From Chloroflexi bacterium UBA4733 (lineage in GTDB: Bacteria > Chloroflexota > UBA4733), in NCBI GenBank assembly GCA_002404055.1, contig DHIZ01000430.1:1-6982 (forward strand): a stretch of DNA of 6,982 bases, given 5' to 3'. The number at the start of each line of letters is the position of its first letter. Within the stretch, counting starts at the first letter, position 1. The translations under genes were made by a program, and so were the position numbers. The notes below the pieces were generated by a model. The model was not told where the DNA came from. It saw only the letters and a list, made by a program, of their open reading frames with translations, and ran no database searches. Positions 1 to 5,768 of the stretch are shown here, piece after piece.

Positions 1-74
1 AACAGAGGTGAAACACACCCATATCAAAAGGTTGTGAAGAGTTACCAGGAGGCGCTGTCCGCGTTGGCAACGTC

Positions 75-272
75 GTGATGATTGCCACTCAACTCCTGCG
101 ACGTGCGCTGCTCACGGCGCTGACCGTGGGCACCGTTCTGGTGGCGATCAACCAGGGGACCGTCCTGCTGGGCGGTAGTTTGCCCGCCTCGCTCGCCTGG
201 AAGATCCCGCTCACCTACGCGGTGCCCTTCTGTGTCACCTTGTGGGGAGCACTGGGCAGTCGCCGCCGCTAG
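75..272 (+). CDS. nrtS: NrtS-like small membrane protein (putative nitrate/nitrite transporter)
   Basis: This 65-residue protein has two predicted membrane helices, roughly residues 11-33 and 43-60, and a basic C-terminal end (SRRR). The helices carry INQG (25-28) followed by LLGG, and LTYAVPFCVTLWGAL (46-60). Both resemble what I recall of the NrtS family, short two-helix proteins that in cyanobacteria mediate nitrate/nitrite uptake. The function here is inferred from that resemblance only. The frame opens with GTG at 75 directly followed by ATG at 78, and either could be the start. A good AGGAGG lies at 47-52, but it is too far upstream to serve these codons and no in-frame start sits closer to it. 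It is the only plus-strand gene, and its stop codon overlaps that of the convergent CPBP gene. No neighbouring nitrogen-metabolism gene is visible. Confidence 0.72.
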   Translation: MMIATQLLRRALLTALTVGTVLVAINQGTVLLGGSLPASLAWKIPLTYAVPFCVTLWGALGSRRR

Positions 273-883
273 TACCTCAGCACCGCCAGGGCTATCGCGT
301 CGACTGCCGAGTGTGCCACAATTGGTGCGATAAGGTCATTGGTAAGCGCCCGCCAACTCGCCAGGAGCAAGCCGGTGATGAGACCCAGGAGGATCACCGG
401 CGGCGGATACAGGAAGGCATGGGTCGCGGCAAAGGCAAGACTCGTGAGCACGATAGCGCTGCCTATTCCGCTGCTCTGCTGCCAGAGGGTGTAGAGCACC
501 CCGCGAAGGAGCAACTCCTCGATCGTCGCCACGGCTAGCGCGCCGGGAACGGCTGCTACCGCTGCCAAGGCACTGACGCCGTGCATCAAACCGGGCGCCG
601 TCAGCGCGACCGTCAGGACAAGCGCACCGCCCAGGCGGAGTTTGAGGCGCCCCCAGGACAGCCCCAGATCGCGTGGCGGCAACCCGGCGTACCCGGCTGC
701 TGCCAGACTGGTCAGGAGGAGGAGGCCGTAGCTGAGCAGTTGGATGGCAGCCATATGACCAAGCCACCGTCGCGCGAATAGGTTGCGCGCCACGGTGAGC
801 AGGCCTACGCCGATGGTCAGGGAGAGCACCCCTGCCCGTTGCCGGAGCAACTCAGGCCGGCGGCAACTCCTCGTCAGGATCAC
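269..883 (-). CDS. CPBP family intramembrane metalloprotease (Abi/CAAX-like)
   Basis: A hydrophobic protein of about 204 residues with the three signature motifs of the CPBP (CAAX protease and bacteriocin-processing) family, counted from the GTG at 883: E122-E123-x3-R127 (IEELLLRG), F151-x3-H155 (FAATH), and H191-x3-D195 (HSAVD). These residues form the metal-binding active site in the membrane, and all are intact. Several helices are evident between about 17 and 200. Members cleave membrane peptides or proteins, or serve in bacteriocin self-immunity; the substrate here is unknown. I chose the GTG at 883 because GGGAG lies about six bases upstream. This gives a 32-base overlap with the preceding gene and suggests translational coupling. 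The frame is open to 970, and a TTG at 850, just past the upstream stop, is another possible start. Its TAG stop is the complement of the NrtS stop. Confidence 0.85.
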   Translation of the reverse strand: MILTRSCRRPELLRQRAGVLSLTIGVGLLTVARNLFARRWLGHMAAIQLLSYGLLLLTSLAAAGYAGLPPRDLGLSWGRLKLRLGGALVLTVALTAPGLMHGVSALAAVAAVPGALAVATIEELLLRGVLYTLWQQSSGIGSAIVLTSLAFAATHAFLYPPPVILLGLITGLLLASWRALTNDLIAPIVAHSAVDAIALAVLRY

Positions 884-1634
884 GCTCTTCTCCCGTGTCG
901 CTGTCGTCGGACGCACGGCCGGCCCGGCGGCGTGCCACCAGCAGCAGACCGATCGCCACCAGGATGACACCGACGCCTGCTACGACGACGGCAATCGTCG
1001 TGACATGACTGCCGGCCACACCGGCAGTACTGCCTGCCTGCGGTGGCCCGGCCGCGACGACGGTGCCGGCAGCACTGATCTGCCCCTGGACGGATTGGGT
1101 GGGAAAGTCGACGGTCTTGCTGATCTCGGTAGCCTGGCTACCCTGCAGAGTGTACATGCCTTGGGGGATGTTGCTGGCCGGGAAGAGTAAGTAGACGAAT
1201 ACCGGCTTCGGCCAGGGGGTGGGCACGGAGGTACCGTCCAGATACTGCGCCAGCACCACGTAGGCGTTGCCGTCGAGGACGAGGCCAGAGACCGTCGGTG
1301 GCGCCTGGGGCGTGATCGTCACCACGATGGAACTGCCTGTAGCATTCGGCGGGAACGCGCCGTTCGGCACCGTCAGTTGCGCCTGCAGGTCGACGGTGTA
1401 GACCTGGACCGACTGCGAAACGCCGTTCCAGAAGACGACGGTTTGTTTCGCCCCTGATGGCGGACCGGGATTGGTGTAGCCCGGCGGCGGCGTGACGTAG
1501 CGGTAGGCAGTCGGGGCCAGACCATCCCAGTGCACGGCCCCGGTGTGCCAGGCGCCGACGAGATAGAGCAACGAGAGCGCGGTGAGGAGAAGCGCTGTCC
1601 GCAGCTTGAGCAGCGCCTGACGCTGCGCGCTCAT
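852..1634 (-). CDS. Unknown exported protein anchored at both ends (260 aa)
   Basis: I do not recognise this family. The protein has an N-terminal hydrophobic segment (about 13-29, signal anchor or signal peptide), then WDGLAPTAYRYVTPPPGY (37-53) and a long extracytoplasmic region rich in beta-type sequence, Pro, Thr and Val. A second helix follows at about 212-234, then VARRRAGR and a strongly acidic tail (SDDSDTGEERDPDEE). The basic stop-transfer after the second helix implies that the central 180 residues face outward and the acidic tail is cytoplasmic. No cysteines or catalytic motifs stand out. The ATG at 1634 overlaps the preceding gene's TGA as ATGA, which fixes the start; the open frame extends to 1877, but that extension is arginine-rich shadow of the preceding gene. 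The 3' end overlaps the CPBP protease gene, so it could be that protease's partner or substrate, which is speculation. Confidence 0.8.
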   Translation of the reverse strand: MSAQRQALLKLRTALLLTALSLLYLVGAWHTGAVHWDGLAPTAYRYVTPPPGYTNPGPPSGAKQTVVFWNGVSQSVQVYTVDLQAQLTVPNGAFPPNATGSSIVVTITPQAPPTVSGLVLDGNAYVVLAQYLDGTSVPTPWPKPVFVYLLFPASNIPQGMYTLQGSQATEISKTVDFPTQSVQGQISAAGTVVAAGPPQAGSTAGVAGSHVTTIAVVVAGVGVILVAIGLLLVARRRAGRASDDSDTGEERDPDEELPPA

Positions 1635-2017
1635 CGCCCGGCGAATGCGGTCATTTGCGGTACGTCGACGATAAGCGGTTTCGTCGTGGCATAGGGCTGG
1701 GGGTAGACAACGACTTGCCCTTGGGGCTGCCACTGCCAGACAACGTTGGCGGCACGCACGTTCTGGCCGGCGTCGGCGGCGGTCGGTGGCGCAAAGCGCA
1801 GGCCGGCGCCGTTGACCAGGCTGCCGGCCTGCAGATTCACCGCCAGCGCTGCCAACCTGACGGCATCTGCGGTCCAAGAAGTGGTCTGGGGCACGACGTC
1901 GTGCAGGAGGGCCCAGCAGTAGATCCAGACAATATACTCAGCCAGATTGGCCGTCGGCGGGGTCTGTGAGCCCGAACCAGCCGACAGCGACCACCGCCAG
2001 CAACGCGACAACGCCAA
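1631..2017 (-). pseudogene. 3' part of a frameshifted gene; C-terminus resembles a Leu/Ile/Val-type binding protein
   Basis: This frame has strong GC-rich codon bias from about 1960 down to its TGA at 1631-1633, so it is a genuine coding frame. It has no ATG start; the first usable codon is a TTG at 2017, inside the other frame. Removing one C from the run at 1959-1962 (GGGG on the plus strand) joins it to the upstream membrane-protein frame, giving WFGLTDPPTANLAEYIVW across the joint, which reads naturally. The first residues after the joint (NLAEYIVWIYCWALL) look like a membrane helix. The rest, including ADAVRLAALAV, AGQNVRAANVVWQWQ and VVVYPQPYATTKP, recalls the C-terminal end of branched-chain amino-acid type periplasmic binding proteins, though this match is weak. 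The ending GCGATGA overlaps the next gene's ATG. It is either the second half of a broken gene, a sequencing error, or a separate TTG-started gene. Confidence 0.5.
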
Positions 2018-2360
2018 GGACGCCGCCGACGATTCGTGCCGCGGCGACGACCGCCGGCCGCGCGAGTGCCGGGAGCGTCAGCCGCGAGCCGGTCAGCGTC
2101 TCCTGACCTGTGCCGCCGACAAACGTCACCATGAGCGCGAAGGACAGCAGGACCACCGCACCGCCGGCTACGAGATAGACAGCGAGCGGCGCCGGCAGGA
2201 TGTAGGGCTGGCCGGCAAAGCCGTGGGCAAACGCCGGGCTGGTCAGGCCCAACCAGGCAACGACGGCAGGGCCGGTTGCCACGAGCAGCCTGTGGGGAAG
2301 ACTCCGAGTGCTCACGGCAACTGCCTTCCTCGACGGTAGCAATAGTCTCGGCAGACGCAT
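1938..2360 (-). pseudogene. 5' part of a frameshifted multi-helix membrane protein
   Basis: The frame encodes 140 residues ending LTDPADGQSG before a TGA. A basic N-terminus leads into a signal-like hydrophobic segment ending SPAFAHG (41-47). PYILPAPLAVYLVAG and a helix (about 58-82) follow, then another long helix (about 102-130) ending VGWFGL. The order AHG, then a Pro-rich entry to a helix, and later GxFG...P..NLA...VW resembles a family of larger bacterial multi-helix proteins, some annotated as fenitrothion hydrolase. The NLA...VW half of that pattern is found only in the other frame, which is why I think a one-base insertion near 1959-1962 splits one gene. The ATG at 2360 has GAGG nine bases upstream. 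An alternative GTG at 2315 has GAGGAAGG at good spacing and would give a more typical signal peptide. The biochemical role is unknown. Confidence 0.55.
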
Positions 2361-2535
2361 CTACAACGTCCTCAGGATACTGAGAAACGCAGGCGGTGAA
2401 ACGATTAGGATGCCTTGATAGTGACGCAGCGCGAGCAGATGCTTGTCGTGAGTGACAAGATACTGTGCCTTTGCCGAAAACGCGGTCAAACTTGTCGCGA
2501 TGCTGTGGCGCAGCCAGTACGGCGTCATCGGTCAC
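2361..2535 (-). pseudogene. Remnant: C-terminal end of a PIN-domain toxin (VapC-like ribonuclease)
   Basis: A 55-codon frame from ATG at 2528 to TAG at 2361 reads AKAQYLVTHDKHLLALRHYQ and then GILIVSPPAFLSIL. This is the typical C-terminal end of PIN-domain toxins (pattern A-x-YLVT-x-DKHLL-x-L...YQGI-x-IV-x-P-x-x-FL). The Asp of HDKHLL corresponds to one of the acidic metal-binding residues of the PIN active site. Just upstream, another frame (GTG at 2535) reads TDDAVLAA, which resembles the DPDD-x-x-LAAA motif that normally precedes this part. The remnant therefore carries a further frameshift and lacks the whole N-terminal half. The ATG sits on the VKOR stop codon (ATGA), so the stub could still be translated, but it lacks most of a PIN fold. 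No antitoxin gene is visible. It stops immediately before the next gene's ATG. Confidence 0.72.
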
Positions 2536-3025
2536 TATCCTGGCGAGCGTCGGCCGTTCTGCCCGGGAAGAGCACGGTCAGTGCGAAAATAGCGAGGATC
2601 AGCAGGTGGACCAGGCTGCACCAGAGGCAGATGGCGCCGATGACGAAGAGTTCGCTGTAGAGCAGATAGAGCACCCCGGCAACGCCGCCGGCAACCCAGA
2701 CCAGACGGCCCAGGTGTGCCGCGCGATGGTGCGCCACGAGCAGCAGCGCCATGACGCCAAACCAGAGCACGCCGTAGTAGGCAACCGGGACGCCCAGCAT
2801 TATGGACGACGGGCTCGTCGTCACCTGCGTACAGTTGATGACGCCATTCTCGGCGCAGTACAGCGGCACCGTGCTGGATAGGTGAACCGCGCTGAGGTAG
2901 AGCGCCACGGCCAAACCGGCCAGGGTGCAGAGCAGGGCGACGGCACGGGGCCAATGTGACGCCACGTCGTCGGGATCGGCAGCGCGCACTGCCACCGGTT
3001 CAGACGCTACCTCAGGGCGCTGCAT
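2525..3025 (-). CDS. Vitamin K epoxide reductase (VKOR) family protein, thiol oxidase
   Basis: A 166-residue membrane protein with four to five predicted helices. It shows the VKOR layout: a periplasmic-loop pair C57 and C65 (YCAENGVINC), the conserved Ser region after it (TTSPSS, 69-74), GVPVAYYG (78-85), and the active-site pair C133-x-x-C136 (ICLWC) in a late helix. Bacterial VKORs pass electrons from a thioredoxin-fold partner, through the loop cysteines and the CxxC, to quinone, and so drive disulfide formation outside the membrane; they replace DsbB. The partner is probably the DUF929 protein encoded 12 bp upstream. The ATG at 3025 gives the usual short cytoplasmic N-terminus; the ribosome site (CGGGACC) is weak, consistent with coupling to the upstream gene. 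All key residues are present. Its stop overlaps the start of the PIN remnant. Confidence 0.92.
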   Translation of the reverse strand: MQRPEVASEPVAVRAADPDDVASHWPRAVALLCTLAGLAVALYLSAVHLSSTVPLYCAENGVINCTQVTTSPSSIMLGVPVAYYGVLWFGVMALLLVAHHRAAHLGRLVWVAGGVAGVLYLLYSELFVIGAICLWCSLVHLLILAIFALTVLFPGRTADARQDSDR

Positions 3026-3037
3026 CGACGGTCCCGA

Positions 3038-3943
3038 TCATGCTCCGGCCAGATGAACCTGCTGGACGGCGGGGGACGTACAGACGGCGGCGGGTTGATT
3101 GCGGTCCGCGGCGCAGATCGTGGCGGTCAGCACGTTGGCTCCGCCGAGGATGGCCTGGGCTTCGGCGTTCGCCGGTTGTTGCACTGCCTGGGCGATTTGC
3201 TGCCAGGTCTCGCCGTGCAACACCTGCGGACTGAACGGCGAGCCGTTCAGCAGGTAGTGGTTGGCCACGTCCAGGAAAGGAATCGTCCCCACGGCACTCT
3301 GGGCGACATAAGGCGGCGCATCGAACTGTTGAAAGATTTGGGCTTGTGCGGGCGTCATTGATTGCAGCTTCTGGTAGTGTCCGTTGACCGCCTGGTTCGT
3401 CTCCAACTCGACGCTGGCGAAGGCGAGATAGCCGCTGGTGTAGGTGGCGTGGACGAACGTGAAAGTAGGGGTCGAAGGGTAGACGTCGTTGGGGGCCGAC
3501 GTCATGAGTTGCAGGCCGCTGAACTGGCCGAAGCGGCTGAGCGCCGCCAGCATCGACCAGCGCTGGACGGCGCAGTACGGGCAGTATTCCGCGCCCACGT
3601 AGAGCAGTTCCGGCTTGCCGCCGCTCTGCAAAGGGGGACCAGGCAAAACCACGGGATTTATGCTTGCTGTCCCTTTGCCGACGGTATCAAAGGTAGCCGC
3701 CGGGATCTGTTCCATCTCCGCAAGCACGGGAGCCGGTACCGGCTGGTTGTCCGAACCGGCAGCGCCGCTGCCGCTGGATGCCAGCTTGACGCCGATGAGC
3801 ACGATGACCACGATCAAGACCAGGCCGAGCGCGACAACCCCAACCAGCGGTGGACCGCTCCGCGATCGAGCACGGCCCTTCCCTGCGGGCTTCTTCTTCG
3901 CCGGAGTGGCCTGCGGGCGCGAACTGGACGTGCGGGTTGGCAT
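3038..3943 (-). CDS. DUF929 family membrane-anchored thioredoxin-fold protein
   Basis: This 301-residue protein has a very basic, Ser/Pro-rich cytoplasmic N-terminus (1-32), one anchor helix (about 33-52), then an extracytoplasmic domain. That domain contains [12 protein letters not shown] (113-124), with redox pair C121-C124, followed by AVQRW. A TIPFLD segment (220-225) supplies the cis-Pro expected opposite the CxxC in thioredoxin folds. A second pair, C277 and C288, lies near the C-terminus and may form a structural or relay disulfide. The pattern matches DUF929. I infer a DsbA-like thiol oxidase re-oxidised by the VKOR encoded immediately downstream; this is not proven for the family. 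I chose the ATG at 3943 because GAGG lies five bases upstream; the frame is open to 4003, but that extension crosses a long inverted repeat. Confidence 0.85.
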   Translation of the reverse strand: MPTRTSSSRPQATPAKKKPAGKGRARSRSGPPLVGVVALGLVLIVVIVLIGVKLASSGSGAAGSDNQPVPAPVLAEMEQIPAATFDTVGKGTASINPVVLPGPPLQSGGKPELLYVGAEYCPYCAVQRWSMLAALSRFGQFSGLQLMTSAPNDVYPSTPTFTFVHATYTSGYLAFASVELETNQAVNGHYQKLQSMTPAQAQIFQQFDAPPYVAQSAVGTIPFLDVANHYLLNGSPFSPQVLHGETWQQIAQAVQQPANAEAQAILGGANVLTATICAADRNQPAAVCTSPAVQQVHLAGA

Positions 3944-3961
3944 GCTGACCTCGTTCTCTCC

Positions 3962-4002
3962 TGCCCGCAGACACCGCCTGTCGGAAGTGGTGTCTGCGGG
4001 CA
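3962..4002. repeat. Perfect 14-bp inverted repeat (13-nt loop) in front of the DUF929 gene
   Basis: The arms TGCCCGCAGACACC (3962-3975) and GGTGTCTGCGGGCA (3989-4002) are exact reverse complements, separated by 13 bases. On the minus strand the hairpin ends directly at GGAGAG and about 18 bases before the DUF929 ATG, so as RNA it would lie beside the ribosome-binding region. As DNA it could be an operator: a -10-like TAGAAT lies beside it on the minus strand (4009 to 4004). There is no T-run on either side, so a standard intrinsic terminator is unlikely. The stem is real sequence; its function is inference. Confidence 0.7.
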
Positions 4003-4003
4003 A

Positions 4004-4148
4004 ATTCTACCGTGCCGCCGGCAGGCCACGTCCCCCGGCAGTGGTGCATCTGACCAGGGACATATCCCGTCCAGCGTCAGCCCGCCTTTCATGTGGCTGC
4101 AGCGTGCCCACGCCTGGCAGGCAACGGAGATCCCGTCGCAGCTTCACG
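4004..4148 (-). other. Non-coding gap between the Fur-family gene and the DUF929 gene
   Basis: No credible gene is seen in these 145 bases. The minus strand carries TAGAAT (4009 to 4004), a possible -10 with no good -35 at standard spacing, and two short palindromes (GCCTG-C-CAGGC and GCGTG-GG-CACGC) without T-runs. The gap probably separates the nickel operon from the thiol-redox operon and holds the promoter of the latter, but a confident promoter cannot be named. Confidence 0.4.
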
Positions 4149-4637
4149 TTAAAGGCGCTCTGGAGGCGCGACCTTGTAATGAATGTGCTCTAAATTATGC
4201 ACGGCGCGGGCACTAAGAGATAACGGCTCGGTATCTGCGCAGTGCGCGCAGATACCGACCACCGTGACGTCGGTGCGGACAGGTGTGAAATGGTGGTCCT
4301 GCTGCAGATGCTCTTCCAGTTCGCGGATCAGCGAGTTCTCCAAATGGAGGATGCCCCGGCAGACCTGGCAGACCGCGTGCTGATGCTCTTCGCCCGTCGC
4401 CTCGTATCGAGCAGGACCACCGCCGAAGTGGACGGCCTTAACGGCGCCGGAAGCCTCTAGCGCTTCGAGCGCCCGATAGACCGAACTGCGGGGCACGCTG
4501 ATGCGATGCGCCTCCAGATCAGCCGCGATCTCCTCGGCGGTGCAATGCGGGCCGAGACGAGCCATCGCTTCCCAGACGAGACGGCGCGGCAATGTCTGCC
4601 GCATGCCAGGTCCCAGCGGTGCGGGTGATTGCGTCAT
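4149..4637 (-). CDS. Fur-family metal-responsive regulator (probable Nur-like nickel regulator)
   Basis: A 162-residue Fur-family protein. The winged-helix DNA-binding half (about 15-80) contains SVPRSSVYRALEALEASG (47-64), the family's recognition-helix region. The dimerisation half has EEHQHAVCQVC (83-93) and ICAHC (129-133). The C90/C93 and C130/C133 pairs form the usual structural zinc site; H85, H87 and probably H31 and H115/H116 are candidate regulatory metal ligands. Only H70 matches part of the histidine pair of the nickel site in Streptomyces Nur, as I recall that sequence, so the metal cannot be settled from sequence. The Nur assignment rests on context: it lies 22 bp downstream of a nickel permease, and the operon promoter carries a Nur-box-like repeat. 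Zur or PerR-type function remains possible. The ATG at 4637 has GGGGG about six bases upstream. It probably regulates its own operon. Confidence 0.85.
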   Translation of the reverse strand: MTQSPAPLGPGMRQTLPRRLVWEAMARLGPHCTAEEIAADLEAHRISVPRSSVYRALEALEASGAVKAVHFGGGPARYEATGEEHQHAVCQVCRGILHLENSLIRELEEHLQQDHHFTPVRTDVTVVGICAHCADTEPLSLSARAVHNLEHIHYKVAPPERL

Positions 4638-4659
4638 GCTGTGCCCCCGTCGCTTTGTG

Positions 4660-5727
4660 CTAGATCTGCTTCACCATGGTGCCCCAGCGCTCCTCAATCC
4701 GGCGCGTCTTCCAAATGGTGAAGGCGGCAACCCAGGTGACAACAAAGGCCACGACGATGATGAAGCCCATCTTGTTGAAGTCCAGGTTGTTGACGACGTT
4801 CCAGACGCCGCCTGCCCAGTTGAACTGGCCACTGAGGATCTGCAAAACCTCGATTCCACCGACGAAGAGGGCAACGAAAACCGAGAGTCCGGTCACCGTC
4901 AGGTTGTAAAACACCTTGCGGATGGGGTTGGAGAAAGCCCAGGAATAGGCTTTCGCCATAAAGGCGCCGTCGGTGGTGTCCATTAGCGCCATGCTGGACG
5001 CGAAGATCGTCGGTAGGCACAAGACGGCGGCTAGCGGTAGTCCCTTGGCCACTGCGCCGGCGGAGATGGCGAGCAGGGACACTTCGGTGGCCGTGTCGAA
5101 GCCGAGACCGAACAGGAAGCCGATGAAGTACATCTGCCAACTGTGGCGGATCACCTTGAAGAGCCGGCCAAAGATGCGCGTCATGAAGCCGCCTGCCGTC
5201 AGTTTGTGGTCGAGTTCGGCTTCGTTGTAGTTGCCCTGCTTCATCCGGCGGTAGACGCCGTAAATATCAAGCAGGATGATCAGGTTCAGCAGGCCGATCA
5301 AGAGTAAGAAGGCGCCCGAGACGGCGGTACCGATGACACTGCCCGTGTTCTTGAGGCTGCCCCCCTGGATGCCGGTGACGATGAAGTGGACGGCAAGTCC
5401 CAGGCCGAGCGAGATCAGGAAGACGACGGTGGAGTGGCCCAGCGAGAAGAAGAAGCCCACGCCCATCGGCTTCTGCTTATCCTGTAACAGTTTGCGGGTG
5501 GTGTTGTCGATGGCGGAGATGTGGTCGGCGTCGAAGGCGTGGCGCAGCCCAAAGGTGTAGGCGAGGCCGCCTAGGCCGAGCATGACAGGGTAGCGTGGGG
5601 CAACGTAGAGCAGCAGCGTTCCCCAGCCGAGGACATGCAACAGCACGATGATTCCGTAGAAGATGCCGAGCCGCTGCCGCTCTCCGGCGTCAAAATGCCG
5701 GCTAATCGTGTGTGCGAACGACGCCAT
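4660..5727 (-). CDS. HoxN/HupN/NixA family nickel/cobalt permease
   Basis: A 355-residue inner-membrane permease of full family length with about eight helices. The signature motif of nickel/cobalt transporters, H63-x4-D68-H69 (RHAFDADHISAIDNTTRKL, 62-80), lies in the second helix and forms the metal filter. Other family motifs are intact: SLGHSTVVF (95-103), LGFDTATEVSLLA (208-220) and MALMDTTDG (246-254). The protein imports Ni2+ or Co2+ with high affinity, usually for hydrogenase, urease, Ni-superoxide dismutase or cobalamin; none of these genes is in the window, so the consumer is unknown. The ATG at 5727 is preceded by GGAGG (5742 to 5738) at 10-base spacing. It is the first gene of a two-gene operon with the Fur-family regulator. 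The promoter and operator lie 42-70 bases upstream. Confidence 0.95.
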   Translation of the reverse strand: MASFAHTISRHFDAGERQRLGIFYGIIVLLHVLGWGTLLLYVAPRYPVMLGLGGLAYTFGLRHAFDADHISAIDNTTRKLLQDKQKPMGVGFFFSLGHSTVVFLISLGLGLAVHFIVTGIQGGSLKNTGSVIGTAVSGAFLLLIGLLNLIILLDIYGVYRRMKQGNYNEAELDHKLTAGGFMTRIFGRLFKVIRHSWQMYFIGFLFGLGFDTATEVSLLAISAGAVAKGLPLAAVLCLPTIFASSMALMDTTDGAFMAKAYSWAFSNPIRKVFYNLTVTGLSVFVALFVGGIEVLQILSGQFNWAGGVWNVVNNLDFNKMGFIIVVAFVVTWVAAFTIWKTRRIEERWGTMVKQI

Positions 5728-5768
5728 CGCGCGGAATCCTCCATCGTTGTGTGTGAATGCCCCGGCGG

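Noticed and set aside
47..52. AGGAGG as ribosome site for the NrtS-like gene
   Set aside because: It is 22 or more bases from the GTG/ATG start, and no in-frame start codon lies at a suitable distance.
884..970. N-terminal extension of the CPBP protease
   Set aside because: The residues (MSSWWRSVCCWWHAAG) are a shadow of the upstream gene's C-terminal helix and tail; the GTG at 883 has a ribosome site.
1635..1877. N-terminal extension of the 260-residue protein
   Set aside because: The extension is Arg/Ala-rich and lies over a better coding frame; the ATG at 1634 with ATGA overlap and a signal-anchor directly after it is a better start.
1959..1962. Programmed ribosomal frameshifting at the four-base run
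   Set aside because: No canonical slippery sequence, nearby stop at the slip site or strong downstream structure is evident; an insertion or sequencing error is simpler.
1837..2535. 232-codon minus-strand open frame
   Set aside because: Its middle is an Arg-rich shadow of the membrane-protein frame. Only its first few codons (TDDAVLAA) are of interest, as part of the PIN remnant.
4093..4120. Short palindromes after the Fur-family gene as an intrinsic terminator
   Set aside because: The stems are short, one has a two-base loop, and no T-run follows on the minus strand.
3362..4216. Long plus-strand open frame (284 codons) opposite the DUF929 gene and the end of the Fur-family gene
   Set aside because: It runs opposite genes with clear motifs, its product is Arg/Gly-rich low-complexity sequence without a recognisable domain, and it is explained by GC-rich codons lacking stops on the opposite strand.
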